DNA from: Siphlonurus alternatus
Taxonomy: Eukaryota; Arthropoda; Insecta; Ephemeroptera; Siphlonuridae
DNA length: 64,000 nt
NCBI GenBank assembly: GCA_949825025.1
Contig: OX463780.1
Span: forward strand, 46,356,979 to 46,420,978
Reading direction: 5' to 3'
Shown: positions 1 through 11,771 of the stretch, piece by piece
Layout: each line of letters opens with the position of its first letter
How positions within the stretch are numbered: position 1 is the first letter of the stretch
Notes under the pieces: generated by a model
What the model saw: the letters and a program-made list of their open reading frames with translations, nothing else
The model's database searches: none
Told to the model about the DNA's origin: nothing
Translations under genes and position numbers: made by a program

Positions 1-1204
1 GGCTCGGGAGGACGTGACCTCTCCGGCAACAAGCGAGTCGCCGCGCAGAGCTGTGACCAGACTCTGACCAAGATGAACCTGTGAGTGTCTGAAAAGCTTA
101 CATTTACACAGGAATTTATAAAGTTGTTGCTGTTTGCCAGTGGCAGAACTTGCAACAGTGCTTACCCAATACCGTTTCTTAGGGAGGGAACTTCTGTTGA
201 ATACACAACATTCTGAGATAAAGATCTCACCTCGGCAGAGTATATAGACAGCCATAAGCTGCCTTCCTCCTACCAACTTTCATCTATGCATAGTAGTCAG
301 TCGCACCTATTCCAAGTCACGAAAAGTCTGCCATGTTCAGGATTTGAACCAGAGACCGCTCTTACAAGAGTCAGGAGCTGTAACCACTACATCATAAAGC
401 TGGGAATTCCTAAAGTGCAATGCTTCTATTTTATAGCAGCTGTAAACTGCTCAAAAACACAAACAAAGGCATAATGTTTAAGTGATCTTCTGAACGCATA
501 ATTATACTGTACTTTATAATTTGCTATGTATATTATTTTAAGTCACTCTTACTGTATTAATTTTCAATTTCTAATGTATTCATTTTTTTACATGATTAAT
601 GAAATCTATTAATAAAAAGGTGTTCAGAGTTATTTACAGAAACTTAAATAACTATAATTTCAGTATTATTGTAATTTAAAACGTGCTCAAGTACTGTATC
701 ATAAAAATTCTCTACAAAAATAAGATCAGTGTAAAACCAAAACATTATCATGAAACTTGACTGAACAAGTTTTTTGTTTTTGCTGTACAGCGCACTTGCC
801 CGCAACTGTGCGGCCCCAATCAACGCAAAAGATGGTGCCGAAGCCAAGAACTGGAAGGATGGCAAAGAAGTGCGTGTGTTGCGAGGACACAAGTTTGCCA
901 AGCACTCCAAGTACGCTCCTAAGTTGGGACTCCGGTAAGTCATCGAGTGCTGAAAAACTTTTTATTGCTATTAGGTCTGTCTGTAATTTTCATGAAGAAA
1001 GAATTAGATGAACCACCTGTAACAGGGAACTTAAGGAAAATAAAAAAATTGATTTTTTTGTTTATTTATGCATATAAAATTTTAATGATTATTAAGAGGT
1101 TGCTTGTAGGGTGTCTTTAGAGTTTGGCATCAATTTGGAAGAGGGTAGAGAGGAACCAAAGGAAGAAATTTTAACTAAAATATATATAATATATATATAT
1201 ATAT

Positions 1205-1259
<55 letters not shown>

Positions 1260-2878
1260 TATATATATATCAAAATTAAAATTATAACAAGTTACCATTT
1301 TTAACATGGTAATACCATGTTCTAGCGTCATTTCAACTTATCTGACGCTATTGTGTTACAGCTATGACGGCACGTACAAAGTAGTTCGTTACTTTAAAGA
1401 GGTCGGCAAGTCCGGCTTCAAGGTGTGGCGCTACGAGCTGCGTCGTGATGACCCAACCCCGGCACCCTGGACTGCCGCTGGCAAAAAGTTCATAGAGGAG
1501 CACGGACTGCAGGATTTCCTCTTCGTAAGTCAAAGCTTTACCAATCTCCTTGTTAGTAGGACTTAGATTGTGCTTGTATCTTACCATCAAATAGAATGGA
1601 AATTGGTGAGACTGGAGGGAAGTGGATAATTAATTTTGGTGACTTTTTTTAAACAATTAAAAAATAATATTAAATTCTATTTTAGTTGACAGTACTTAAG
1701 AGTTGATCAGCTTCAGTGCAAATCTTGGAGTTCCTAAGACTGTAGTATTACACCATGAAAAGTAATCATGGTAAAATTTCGTTCACAGCCAGACAGCAAG
1801 TCCGATGGGGAGAATAAGGATAAGGATTCTCGCAAGCGAAAGGCTTCCGAAACGAGTGAGGCTCCGGCCACCAAGATGCCAGCCATCAAAGCGTACAAGC
1901 CTGACCCTCAGTTGATGACCCTCATCAACTCTGACGTCAACGAGAAGCTGTGGGCCGAGTGTATCGACACCCTCAAGCTGGGCAAATTAGTGAGTTGGTT
2001 CTTGCAAATGTCATTGTCAAATTATGAGGGATTTTACCTCAGTGAGTCTTATGAAAAATGTCAATAAGTTGCTGGCTTAAGTGCATAGTGAGGCAAATTT
2101 AATGAAGAGATTTTCAATGTTATCTATTGGTACTTTTTTTGAAGTTATTAAAGTGTTGCGTCTACATTTTACGAAATTTAATTTACTAATAATAGACAAC
2201 CTGCACAAAAACATAACAACAAAAAATACATGTTTTACTTTTAATGGAGGATTTCTACTTATTATGTACATATTGTCCATTTTGTTCTTTTGTTCTATGT
2301 GAAAACAATTATAATCAAAGCTTTGGCTGATTTTGAATGTTCCCACCATCCTATTTATTAAAGAAATCCTCTTTGAATTTCTGAATTAGCGATGGGGGAA
2401 AGGAATTGAGGGGAGGAAATTATTAATTTAAATTGCTGAGATTTTTTTTTTTTAATCTGGGGGGGGGGGGGGGAATCTACCCATACCAGGGAACACTAGA
2501 AGCATTAACTCAAAAATCTTTTATCCTATTCACCTATGCAATAAAATTTGTCAAGTTCATGCTTATAATAATTCATTAGATTTGTGTAGAGAATAATGAA
2601 GGTAAACTTACTGAATTTCTCGTTTGTTCTTTGTGCAGGTGTTCATGTCGAAAGTGACTGAGAACTTCGTGTGCGTGTGCTGCCAGGAGCTAGTGGTGAG
2701 TCCCGTCACCACCCCCTGCTGTCATAACATCTGCCACAGCTGCCTCAAGCGATCCTTTGACGCAAAAGTCTACCAGTGCCCCTGCTGCCGTGCAGAGCTT
2801 GACAAGAACACGACTGTTGTCAACAAAGTCTTATCTGAGATCCTTATCACCCTTTTCCCGGGTTATAACAAGCGCTAG
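1..2878 (+). CDS. UHRF1: UHRF1-like E3 ubiquitin ligase, 3' part (SRA end and RING)
   Basis: UHRF1 binds hemimethylated CpG through its SRA domain and recruits DNMT1; its RING ubiquitinates histone H3. The window opens inside an exon. Exons joined by GT-AG introns in matching phase: 1-80, 791-934, 1362-1524, 1789-1989, 2639-2878 (TAG stop), giving 275 residues. Exon 1 carries the SRA motif [12 protein letters not shown], which includes the NKR finger known from the family. Exons 2-3 continue the SRA ([20 protein letters not shown], then [15 protein letters not shown]). Exon 4 is a charged linker (KDSRKRK) followed by a conserved stretch ending [16 protein letters not shown]. Exon 5 is a C3HC4 RING ([25 protein letters not shown]) ending in the family-typical LFPGYNKR. 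The UBL, tandem Tudor and PHD parts lie before base 1. Family identity is very secure; UHRF2 is a vertebrate paralogue and an unlikely alternative. Confidence 0.96.
1177..1270. repeat. (TA)n microsatellite in a UHRF1 intron
   Basis: A run of almost pure AT dinucleotides with short interruptions lies about 90 bases before the acceptor of the third visible UHRF1 exon. It produces spurious tyrosine/isoleucine open frames that are not genes. Confidence 0.95.
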
Positions 2879-3234
2879 GTCATGCATTTGACATTGAATA
2901 ATGTTGTCATCCAATTTTGATAGTAAGATTCCCATATTTTTGTGTGACATTTTTTTATATTATTTTTTTTCCTACAAATTTAATAGAGGTTTGAAGTCTG
3001 CTGATTTTGAGATGTTGGATGTCCTATCTAAACTTATGTAAAAATAAATAGAAATTAATGTCTTGGCATTCAAGCAATTTTTTTTAGAGGAAAATTTGAA
3101 GAATCCTAAATAAATATTTGGATATAATTTCAAATTAATAGTTAGTTAACGGAAAAAATTTAAATTTTGTAAATAAGGATAAAAAAAAACAAATCTTCTC
3201 TGAGAACATCAAGCCTCTAAAGCAATACAAATCT

Positions 3235-3285
<51 letters not shown>

Positions 3286-4341
3286 AAAAAGGGATGGGGG
3301 AAAAGTCTCAGTTCAATTTTCTCCACGAATAAGTTAAGGCTGTGTTTTCTATTCCCAAGCCAATATATCAAATCCCTGCTTTCCTCACCTCTTCAGATAT
3401 AAAGCCAAATCAATGTTGGCCCTTCTATCTTCATTGATATCAGTCTTAATCTGAGCGTGTACGTGTGGAGGGGAGGGAAGCATCTTATTTAATTATCTGT
3501 TGAAGGAATAAACAAAAAAAAAATAAAGCCTAAATTATATTATTTAGGATATTTCCATTAAAAATAGTAATATGACTTACAGTTAGACTTGTTTCAACAA
3601 AATAATTTTGTATACAATGGAAGATGACACATTACCAGCTTGTATTATCTGTTCTACCTGAGGATACAGTATTTTATATAAATTTTTCTCAACATCAATA
3701 TTAACGTAACCTCAACAGGTTATGATGACTTAGTTTTTATTTAATCCATTTATTTTTTTAAGCGTAAAGTGAAATACCGAATGTAGTAATAATGATTACT
3801 ATTTGTACAAAATATGCGTAACATTTTTAAAATTCAATTCAAGTTTTGTATATTTACTATTTCTTACTGTTTTTTTTTTTTTTTTTAAAGATTGTTTTTA
3901 TTTATACTAATTTTTATCATTTTTTTAAAATTCTCTTTTAACCCTGACAGCTTAATTTATAAAGCCACTAACGTACTAAATTAATTTTTGTCATCACAAA
4001 ATTAAACTAAACATTATTTGAAGTTTATTGAATTTTAAGCAATAGATCAAATTTTTAAATGTTACTCATAGTTTCGTTAATAAATATAAGGTATTAAGAT
4101 AATTAACAGTGCTTTTCTTGCTGTATATTACTACTTGTACTTGTTTATTAAGAAAAAACTACATTATGCACAATGTATCCATTTATGTATGGTGCATTCA
4201 TAATATGTATTTATAATCATATTTTGTAATTTTAGAGTTAGCCATTTTCACTAATCTAAATATTGTTGTCTTCGAATGCATTTCAGAAATCTATAAAAAA
4301 TCAAAAGACCTTAAAAATAATATGGACGTAAGAGTAAATTG
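2879..4341. other. UHRF1 3' UTR and AT-rich intergenic DNA
   Basis: A candidate poly(A) signal AATAAA lies at 3043-3048, about 165 bases after the UHRF1 stop, so a short 3' UTR is likely. A poly-T tract of about 45 bases begins at 3237, and shorter T and A runs follow. No splice-consistent coding segment was seen on either strand. Confidence 0.6.
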
Positions 4342-4866
4342 TCATAATAATAATAATAATAATAATATTAACGCGGCAAATGTGGCAATGCCACGGTGGC
4401 CCGCGAATGTTCACCAACTCTCAGAGATTTCTTAAACAAATCAAAACTCTCTGCCTCAGCAACATCTGCTGTCAACGCATTCCACTCCCTCACCGTCCTG
4501 TTTAAAAAAGAAAACTTTCCCACATCACTTCTACATCTAACACACTCCAACTTCCATCCATGATCATTTCTTCCAATATAACCTGCTCTCATCACACATC
4601 CACTCAACTCTTCCCAACCCTCGCAATTTCTTGTTATCTTATACATAACACCAAGTCTACAATTTTTTCTTCTTAACTCCAACGACTCCCACCCCAAATT
4701 CTCAATTAAAGCAGACACACTAACATACTCCTTTCTAACATCAGCACCATCACCCACAAACTGAAACCTTCCCACACGACCTGTAACCCTTCTAGCTGCT
4801 CTCCGCTGAACCTTCTCCAACTCCTTCACCCCCACACATCTATATGGGTCCCAATGTATAATGTAT
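4342..4866 (-). mobile_element. Non-LTR retrotransposon (LINE), 5'-truncated 3' end
   Basis: On the minus strand an open frame from about 4863 to 4368 reads WDPYRCVGVKELEKVQRRAA and then ENLGWESLELRRKNCRL and FLNRTVREWNALTA. This is the conserved extreme C-terminus of LINE reverse transcriptases of the CR1/L2/Jockey type, found after the catalytic domain. The frame ends in a stop and is followed by a short GC-rich 3' UTR and an (ATT)n tail at about 4344-4370, a typical LINE 3' end. Endonuclease and reverse transcriptase cores are absent, so it is a dead 5'-truncated copy. Assignment to a LINE is firm; the clade is uncertain. Confidence 0.85.
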
Positions 4867-5838
4867 ATAATTTATTGCATGTTTATCTGAAATGCATTCC
4901 AAATTATATTTTGAATGACATAATTACTTAAATATATACCTAGGTTATTGTGAGTTAAAAAATGTAAATTGTTGTTTCAATATAGTGATAATTGTAACAA
5001 CTGCTAACATTAATTTTGACTTGCCAGCTTACTCTTTGCTGCCATGTATTTAAATTTAATTTACTTTGTATTTTCCCTCTGATACTCCCTGAAATTATCA
5101 TAAGACTCAGGAGAATGTATTGCAATAAATGTAGAATAATTTTTTATGTTAATAAAAAATAATATTTAAAATATAATGCAAGTTTTATTGTCAGTTTCAA
5201 AAATTTTTTTTTTTTTTTTTTTTTTTTTAAATATCACAGCCGCCATTAGCTTACACATATGGGATGGGATGGGGGTGCAATACACAATTAGCAAAAGGGA
5301 CAGGAATTATATGAGCGTGCTTAATAACTTCATGTAATTGTTCCATATAAATGCTGCAATGAATTCATATTCTAGCTGTTGCTAGAGGATACGATTGGAT
5401 AATATGATGCTTCCTGCATGGGATATAAGTATAACTTAGCGGCTAGGTGCTGATGACAGAACATGCATTGCGTAATATGCACAGCAGTGGCAACAATTCA
5501 GTAAGGTGGGAATAAACCATCATCCTCGGAAACTTTTGCTCTATGGTCCGGCCATTGGCGCATGAGCTCTATACAAGTCTCTTGTATAGAGTTCAATGGG
5601 TCCAGCTGGACTTAATTAAGGCCCTAAATTAATTAAGGCTGACTGATGTCTGATCATGTCTATGGGTGTTTTCTCATAGTCATATCTGACGGAGGGTCTC
5701 TGCATCACTATATATGCACATTATATAGAGACTTAATTGATTCGGTGTCTCCGATAATTAATCAATGAAGTCAGAAATTTGTGTAAAATTTTCTGAGCTT
5801 CACGAGGTCTGCGTGGGGGATGATCGACAGAGGAGAGT

Positions 5839-5840
<2 letters not shown>
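4867..5840. other. Intergenic DNA with poly-T tract and small hairpin
   Basis: AT-rich with no coding signal. A poly-T run lies at about 5203-5228. A perfect 11-bp stem with a 3-base loop (CTCTATACAAG, then CTTGTATAGAG) lies at 5567-5591, in a slightly more GC-rich patch containing two TTAATTAAGG copies near 5613-5638. A (TA)n run begins at about 5841. Confidence 0.5.
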
Positions 5841-5879
<39 letters not shown>

Positions 5880-5882
<3 letters not shown>

Positions 5883-8063
5883 TGGTGAAAGTAAGCCGGT
5901 GCGCGCCAGTGCGCCGCACTGGTAAGACATTTGACGCCAGTGCGGCGCACTGGTAAGACACTGATCGAAATTTATTAAAAATAATCAATAATTTTTAGTA
6001 AAATTTTCAAAATCAGAGAAGTTACTTTGTAAAACATTAATCATGCTCAAATAATGAATGACAATTTTCTTATACTTGGTACTTTTGTCTCACGAAATTT
6101 AATTTACTCTTTAATTCCTTTGAGTTAAAAAGCTCCTAAAAGGAAAACAAAAATAAAATCAACTATTTACATACTATCAACTATTTATTAGCCATGTCAA
6201 GCTGACGATTTTTTTTTATAGAAATAGTTTTTAATGTTTTTCTAAATTTATTTAAATTTCTGTAGGCCTACTGGGTTGACTATTTTATCTTTGATTTTTA
6301 TGAAGAGAAAGATATTTACTATAGTATTAAATTTCTTTCAATATATATTTATTGTATTTTTTAATTCTTGAATGACTAATAAAATTAATTAAAATAGATT
6401 CAAAACATCTTTTGCTGATGATGCGTTATATATACTACACCACGAATTTTATTAAATTTTTTTTTCTGTCTCATTTATTGCACAAAATTAACACCTTTTT
6501 ATTCAAATTAATTTTTAATTACAATTAAGTCAAGAGGCAAAGGGGGAGTGCCTCTTCTGGCCCACATACCCACCGAGGTTTAGAGGGTTCATTTACGCAA
6601 GGAGTTTAAAAAAATTAGGGCAAAGGATTTGGGATCGTATAGAAGATCAATCGCAGTCAGTGCTAGGTTAGTAAAATTAAGTCTTCGTCTCAAAAAATTC
6701 TTCATAGTAATGAATTTTTTAGAAAAACAAACAAAAAATTTTATTCTCATTTTTTTTTTTTAAATGAGTTTGTAAAGAATAAGTGTAACAAAAATTTAGT
6801 CACATGCATAAAATGCGACTCATGCAAGCATTGCTAGAAGAGAGTAGATAGATAAATGCAGCCGCTATTATATAGGGCCAAGATGGCTGCACGTTTGGAG
6901 CATATTAAATATTAGAAATATTTAATTTCTATCGATGACAAAGGGGAACAATAATTGCTACAAGATCTAGAGTAAATAAAAATTAATTACCGAAACAAAT
7001 ATAAACATTACAATTTATAATTATAAAAAGAATTCTCTCGCGTTTTTTTTTAATTTTTGTTCAAATAATTTGTTTGAGACATATTCAAAATATTAATTTA
7101 AATTTTAAATTAAATACTACTGTTAATATATGATCAATGAAGATCGAAGTGCTTTCAATTTAAATCACTAGGGATTTTCTTTCGTATTAATTTTTTTAAA
7201 AGCTATAATATATATATAGCTACATGATACAACTATAATAGATAGGTCCATCAGCCCTACGAATTTGGACTGATCTGCGCATTTTGGCCAAAAACACCCA
7301 AGGTGACGTCACTTAGTGAGCTCAAAACAGCTGTTTTGCTGCACGAGGGGCCCCTACCGGAGCAGAATTTTTGTTCAACATTAGCGAGAACGTTGCTTTT
7401 TATCTCATCTCAAATTTGATATTTATTTGCAATACTACAAGCCAAACCGGTTGCAGTAACGTATTAAAAGAATTTTTAAACACTGCGATTCGCAAGCAAT
7501 CTGGGGTAGAAGTTCGTATCTTTGTTCATAAAGCATACAAAGTTGCTATTGGCTGTGCGCAGATTAGTCACCTAGCGTTTGCGCAGCTTCATTTGGATTC
7601 AAGCTTTTTTATCATGCACACTTCGCAGAGCCATGCGCAGTAGACTACTAACATTTAAAACTCGTTTCTGCGCAGCTTTTCTAAGCCGTGGCTATTAATT
7701 TACGGAAAACTCTATAATAGAGCAGCAAAAATTAAACGTATGCACCGTGCGCATGGGACGGCCCTGATATAGCTATAATATTTTTAATTTTTTTTTTTTT
7801 ATGAATTTAATGTTTTAATGTGATCGAAAATCAATCACTCATTGCATTTTTTTTTTTTTTTTCAAAGTTTGGATAATATTATTTAATTTTACTCAAATGA
7901 AGATATGCATTCAAATGTTATAAATGAATTTTAAACCACTTTTTAATATTAAAAAATTAAGCCACGCCCCTTTTTCCCAAAAAATCGCGCCTCCGGCGGG
8001 GGTTTTGGCCCTTCAGGCCTCTATCTGAGGCGCACTGGTAAGAGGTTGAAACTACTTTCACCA

Positions 8064-8066
<3 letters not shown>
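5880..8066. mobile_element. hAT-like non-autonomous DNA transposon, 2.19 kb
   Basis: The element begins CAGTGGTGAAAGTA and ends with its exact inverse complement TACTTTCACCACTG. It sits in a (TA)n microsatellite; the flanking 8-mers are TATATATA (left) and TGTATATA (right), consistent with an 8-bp hAT target duplication with one change. Just inside the left end are two copies of a CGCACTGGTAAGACA motif (about 5915-5930 and 5945-5960), and a related GCGCACTGGTAAGA lies just inside the right end (8030-8043), which are subterminal repeats typical of hAT elements. No transposase frame survives. The interior holds only a short open frame (7371-7643) without a recognisable domain. An alternative superfamily is possible, but the terminal structure is clear. 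Confidence 0.8.

Positions 8067-8120
<54 letters not shown>
8067..8120. repeat. (TA)n microsatellite
   Basis: Right half of the TA-dinucleotide tract that hosts the hAT-like element at 5880-8066. Its left half is at about 5841-5879. Confidence 0.95.
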
Positions 8121-8122
<2 letters not shown>

Positions 8123-8748
8123 GCACATAAGCATCACATGCTCTTCGATGCCCAGTGACCACATGGACATCCCGGGGACCTTGCGAACATCCCCGCAAGA
8201 TCCCCCAACATTCCTGAACGTTTTACATGCTAGTTTTCAAAACCCTTTAACTTTAAACATGTTTTCCGTGTTCTAAAAAAGGTTTTAGCTACACTTCGAA
8301 AATAATTTTCTAGGTTTTTTAATATTTTTATGAAAGCCTCTCAGAACATCCCCTGGGGATGCAACACGGCTGTCCCTCCCTGACTCCACGGCACAGTTGG
8401 GCACAGTTAGGTGCCAAGTTCAATCTTGTGTTCTATTAACATTGTAATTTGAACTTGGCAGCCCGGTTGTTAATCCCCTTGTGCTTCGGCGCAATTGTGA
8501 AATTCACAGAGGTACCTAGTCAAAGACACTTGGCTGAACTGTGATTCTCACAAAATGGCCGAACTGTGAAAATCACAGTTCGACCAATGGTTTAGACTTG
8601 GTAGCTCTCCCCCGCCCCTTCTCCTTATTAATTTTTTATTTTTTCATTTCATTAAAGCTAATTAAGTTAACGTATTACTAAAAAAATGTAGTTTTTTAAA
8701 TATTTTTATTTTATCATGGTAATTAACAGAGTACTCTAGCATAAAAAA

Positions 8749-9240
8749 TTAAAACATTGATGCTAGCAGCTGCAACTCTTTTGTCTCTATCCCGCATATT
8801 GGCGGCCATGATGTCTGGTGATAGAATCCACTAATCAGCATTTCATGCAGCAGAGTTGAATTCATTGCCTGTAAAATTATGAAAATGAGATTATAACACA
8901 CATATGAAAAGATTTTGTAAATATTTAACTCACCACATAAGTAGCTAGCCTGGGCATAACTTCCTCAGTGTTGAAAGAAAAGAGAGAATTCAAGGGGGCG
9001 GGCTGGGCTGGAGAAAGAAAAGCTATGATAGGGCCTCTCATGATGTTAGAATTTGTAATAATCACTGTAAAAAAGAAGCAATTTATTAGAAAAAAAAGAA
9101 CTTTGCTATTTCAATATACTTTTTAATATATTTCTTACCTTCTTTAAAGACTGCAAAGCAGACTTTTCCAATAAAAAAGAGACAGCATCTCTGTTTTTGT
9201 TGACAATGACACCCATATCATATGTTGTATGTTGCTTTTT
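8749..9240 (-). pseudogene. Captured, spliced C-terminal gene fragment
   Basis: On the minus strand, three segments have coding character and are bounded by good splice signals. Segment A ends at 9139 (AAAGAAG, then GTAAGA). Segment B is 9064-8934 (acceptor TTTTTTACAG, donor GTGAGT). Segment C is 8868-8749 (acceptor ATTTTACAG), ending in TAA. B and C join in phase, reading through NSNIMRGPIIAFLSPAQPA and FNTEEVMPRLATYV to AMNSTLLHEMLISGF, then HQTSWPPICGIETKELQLL. A to B is ambiguous: the frame that fits the splice phase (CCLFFIGKVCFAVFKE) has a stop just upstream, while the better-looking frame (YDMGVIVNKNRDAVSFLLEK) is out of phase. Upstream of A the sequence becomes poly-A-like and coding is lost. 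The family was not recognised. It lies inside a TIR element, so a transposon-captured host gene piece with introns is the simplest reading; a host gene broken by insertion is an alternative. Confidence 0.5.
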
Positions 9241-10271
9241 TTTTTCTTACTTCAATTTTTTAGAAACAGATGGCGCTACCATCCGGGTATAAATTTTTTC
9301 AAAGTCCAAAATTAATAAATAAATTTGATAATAATTAGATATATTGCCAATGTAGTTTATTTAATGAAAAAAAATATCAGTTGGATATTATATATATCAA
9401 TTAAAGCATCATTTAAGCCCCTTCTAGTTCATATAGTCGATACAACTTCAAAGAGTGTATTCAATGTGCCAAGTTACGCCAAGTTTAGAAAGCTAGGATG
9501 CTCTGGGGTACCTAATATAAACACTCCCAGGGACCGCATGGGTATCCCCGGGACACAGCGGAACGACCTTGCAATGCCCCGCGAATGTCCCGTGGTCTAT
9601 ATTATATTAATTTAATGCTTTTTAAAATTTAAAATTTTTAGGAATTGCTTAACTTATAGTGTAGAAGGGACACAGAAGAAAATAACGCAATTATATTGAA
9701 CTTTTGGATCAAACGTCCTTTGAGTGTCTCGCAGGGATACACCAGGGGTATCCCATGTATGCCCCGCAGGTGCACTCCTAGGACGTTACTGTTTTTTTAA
9801 TATTGGTTTTAATTGGTTAAATTATAGTATTTTAAAACGTTTAGCTTCATCTCGTGAAGATTTTGATTAATTTGATAACTATCGATGAATGTCTCGCAGG
9901 TGTCTCTGTGGGACACACGGGGGGTATTGTCGAAAATTGTAAAATAACAATTTTCTTTGCTTAAGTATGTAGCTGATTGAATTTTTAATCACAATTTTGA
10001 ATAATTTTAATTAGTAAACAGAATGTCCCGTAAGTGCACCTGGGGGTCATTCATGAGACGTAGTTTTTTCTAAAAAATTAAAAAATAAAAAATTGTTAAA
10101 ATTTGAAGATAAACATTATTTATGTGCCGTATTGGAAGTTTCTCATTATTATTATTAAAATTTATAAAAGAAATCATAGATTGTAAAATATCCTAAAAAG
10201 TATCAAAAATATACAAGTCGATTTCATAATTTATAGTTTATAAAGTTAAGTTTTCTACAATTTAGTATTAA

Positions 10272-10343
10272 GACATGTGTCCTAGTGGTAAAGACACCAG
10301 ACTTCAAATCTGATGGTCCCGAGTTCGAGTCTCACCTATGCCA
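10272..10343 (+). tRNA. tRNA-like sequence, apparent anticodon TCA (UCA)
   Basis: This resembles a tRNA with a B box (GAGTTCGAGTC), a D-arm with a GTC/GAC stem and an AGTGGT loop, and an anticodon arm CAGA-CTTCAAA-TCTG, which presents TCA, the complement of the UGA codon. The acceptor ends pair at about five of seven positions, and the T-stem has only three clear pairs. A T6 run follows at once (10345-10350), as at a Pol III terminator. Because the cloverleaf is imperfect and it lies inside a transposon, a tRNA pseudogene or tRNA-derived SINE head is more likely than a working tRNA. Selenocysteine tRNA is unlikely because the long acceptor and variable arms are missing. Confidence 0.4.
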
Positions 10344-10625
10344 GTTTTTTAATTTTTTTTTTGCTATTCTTTCTCTTTGATAACATCATTATAATTGATA
10401 AAAACATTTTTTAATTGGTAATTATAAGCATATTTGCTATATAACCCTATGTATCCCTGCAATGACTTCAGGGTGTATCCCTGGAATGTCCCCAAGGGGT
10501 ACCCTTTTGTGCATGGAAATAGGGGATACACCTTGGGGCACTCCGGAGGGACGTTTGAGGGGTATCCCTGGAACGCCCCGGGGATACACCTGCGGTCCCT
10601 GGGCTGTGCCCTACTGGATACTCAT

Positions 10626-11771
10626 CAGTGGCGTGCGGTCCATTAATGCGTTGGATGCGGCGCATCTAGGGAAAATTTGAGCTTTCTTTAAAGAATATAA
10701 ATATTTTCTTTTTCAATTTCATCACGTCAAATTTCAATAAAAAAAAATAATTTATCTTTGTCTATGTGAAAATCTTCGTTTGAATTTATTGAAGCGTTTA
10801 CCGCAAAAACGTAAATGAATTCGCGGTGCAATGCAAAGACGCCCTCTTGCATGAAAGCGGTAGACTCACTCAGCTTTGTTTTCCCCATGCAGGAATCTAC
10901 ATTTCCCCTCCCGCGCCCGTTTTTTCGTATAGTTTTATCATCAAAGAAAAAGCTGAGCTTTCTACCGATTTAGGAGGTGGGGGCGAGCTTCAGTCCTGGG
11001 AGGGAGTTGAGGGAGGGGAGCGACGACGATCGAGGAGCCGATGTTTTTGCCTCGTGGATTATCGTAAATTATATGCTGCCGGGGAAAAAAAATATAAGAT
11101 TCGAAAACTTTATCTCTTATTTTTAAAGCAAAACAAATATATAGTTTCACAATTATGAAATCCACACTATAATTATTTTAAACGATTAAACTCATGTTCT
11201 TAAATTGACTTTATACCTTTCAAAACAACAAATTATTTGAAAGAAATTACGTATCTTAGAAAATAAAATATTGATTTATCGACTGCTATCCTGATCAATC
11301 CGCGTCGCGGATCACAATTAGAATTTAATTGACTGCAGAGAATAAAATGCGTATTTTTTTTTCACGTATTGCAGCTGTACATAGTCGGAATCACAATACA
11401 AAAATTATACGTATTGTTTTTAGTGAAAATAATTATATTATATTGTAATTATGTGCTGATCGATCATGAATATAACTGTCATACGATCGATATAAAAAAA
11501 GACATTACCGACAAAAAATTTAACTCGTCTTACAAATTGATTTAAAAAATTATTTGTGATTGATTTTAGAATTGTATAAAACGTCGAAATATAATATATT
11601 TTTGTGTTATTTTTATGCTTAAAAAGTCGCCTGCCACGCCCCCTTTTTAAAAAATTTTTCGCCTGCGGCGGGCTATCCGGGGGGCTCCGCCCCCCGGACC
11701 CCCTTTTGCTGTGTCCAGTCCCATAATTTTGCCGCCGCATTACTGCCTGCTAAACCCACCGCACGCCACTG
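10626..11771. mobile_element. hAT-like non-autonomous DNA transposon with perfect 8-bp TSD
   Basis: The element starts CAGTGGCGTGCGGT and ends ACCGCACGCCACTG, its exact inverse complement. It is flanked on both sides by the identical 8-mer ATACTCAT (10618-10625 and 11772-11779), the hallmark of hAT transposition. Removing the element and one TSD rejoins the older TIR element cleanly. The interior has no recognisable transposase; open frames near 10826-11158 and 11438-11740 show low complexity and no domain. A GC-rich segment near 11640-11705 (CGCCTGCGGCGGGC) resembles the interior near the right end of the element at 5880-8066. Confidence 0.9.

Noticed and set aside
5733..5988. Tyr/Ile repeat frames around 5.8 kb
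   Set aside because: Translations of the (TA)n tract on both strands; not genes.
10826..11158. 110-codon frame inside the hAT-like element
   Set aside because: Composition is low-complexity (Gly/Arg-rich middle, Lys-rich end) and lacks any transposase motif.
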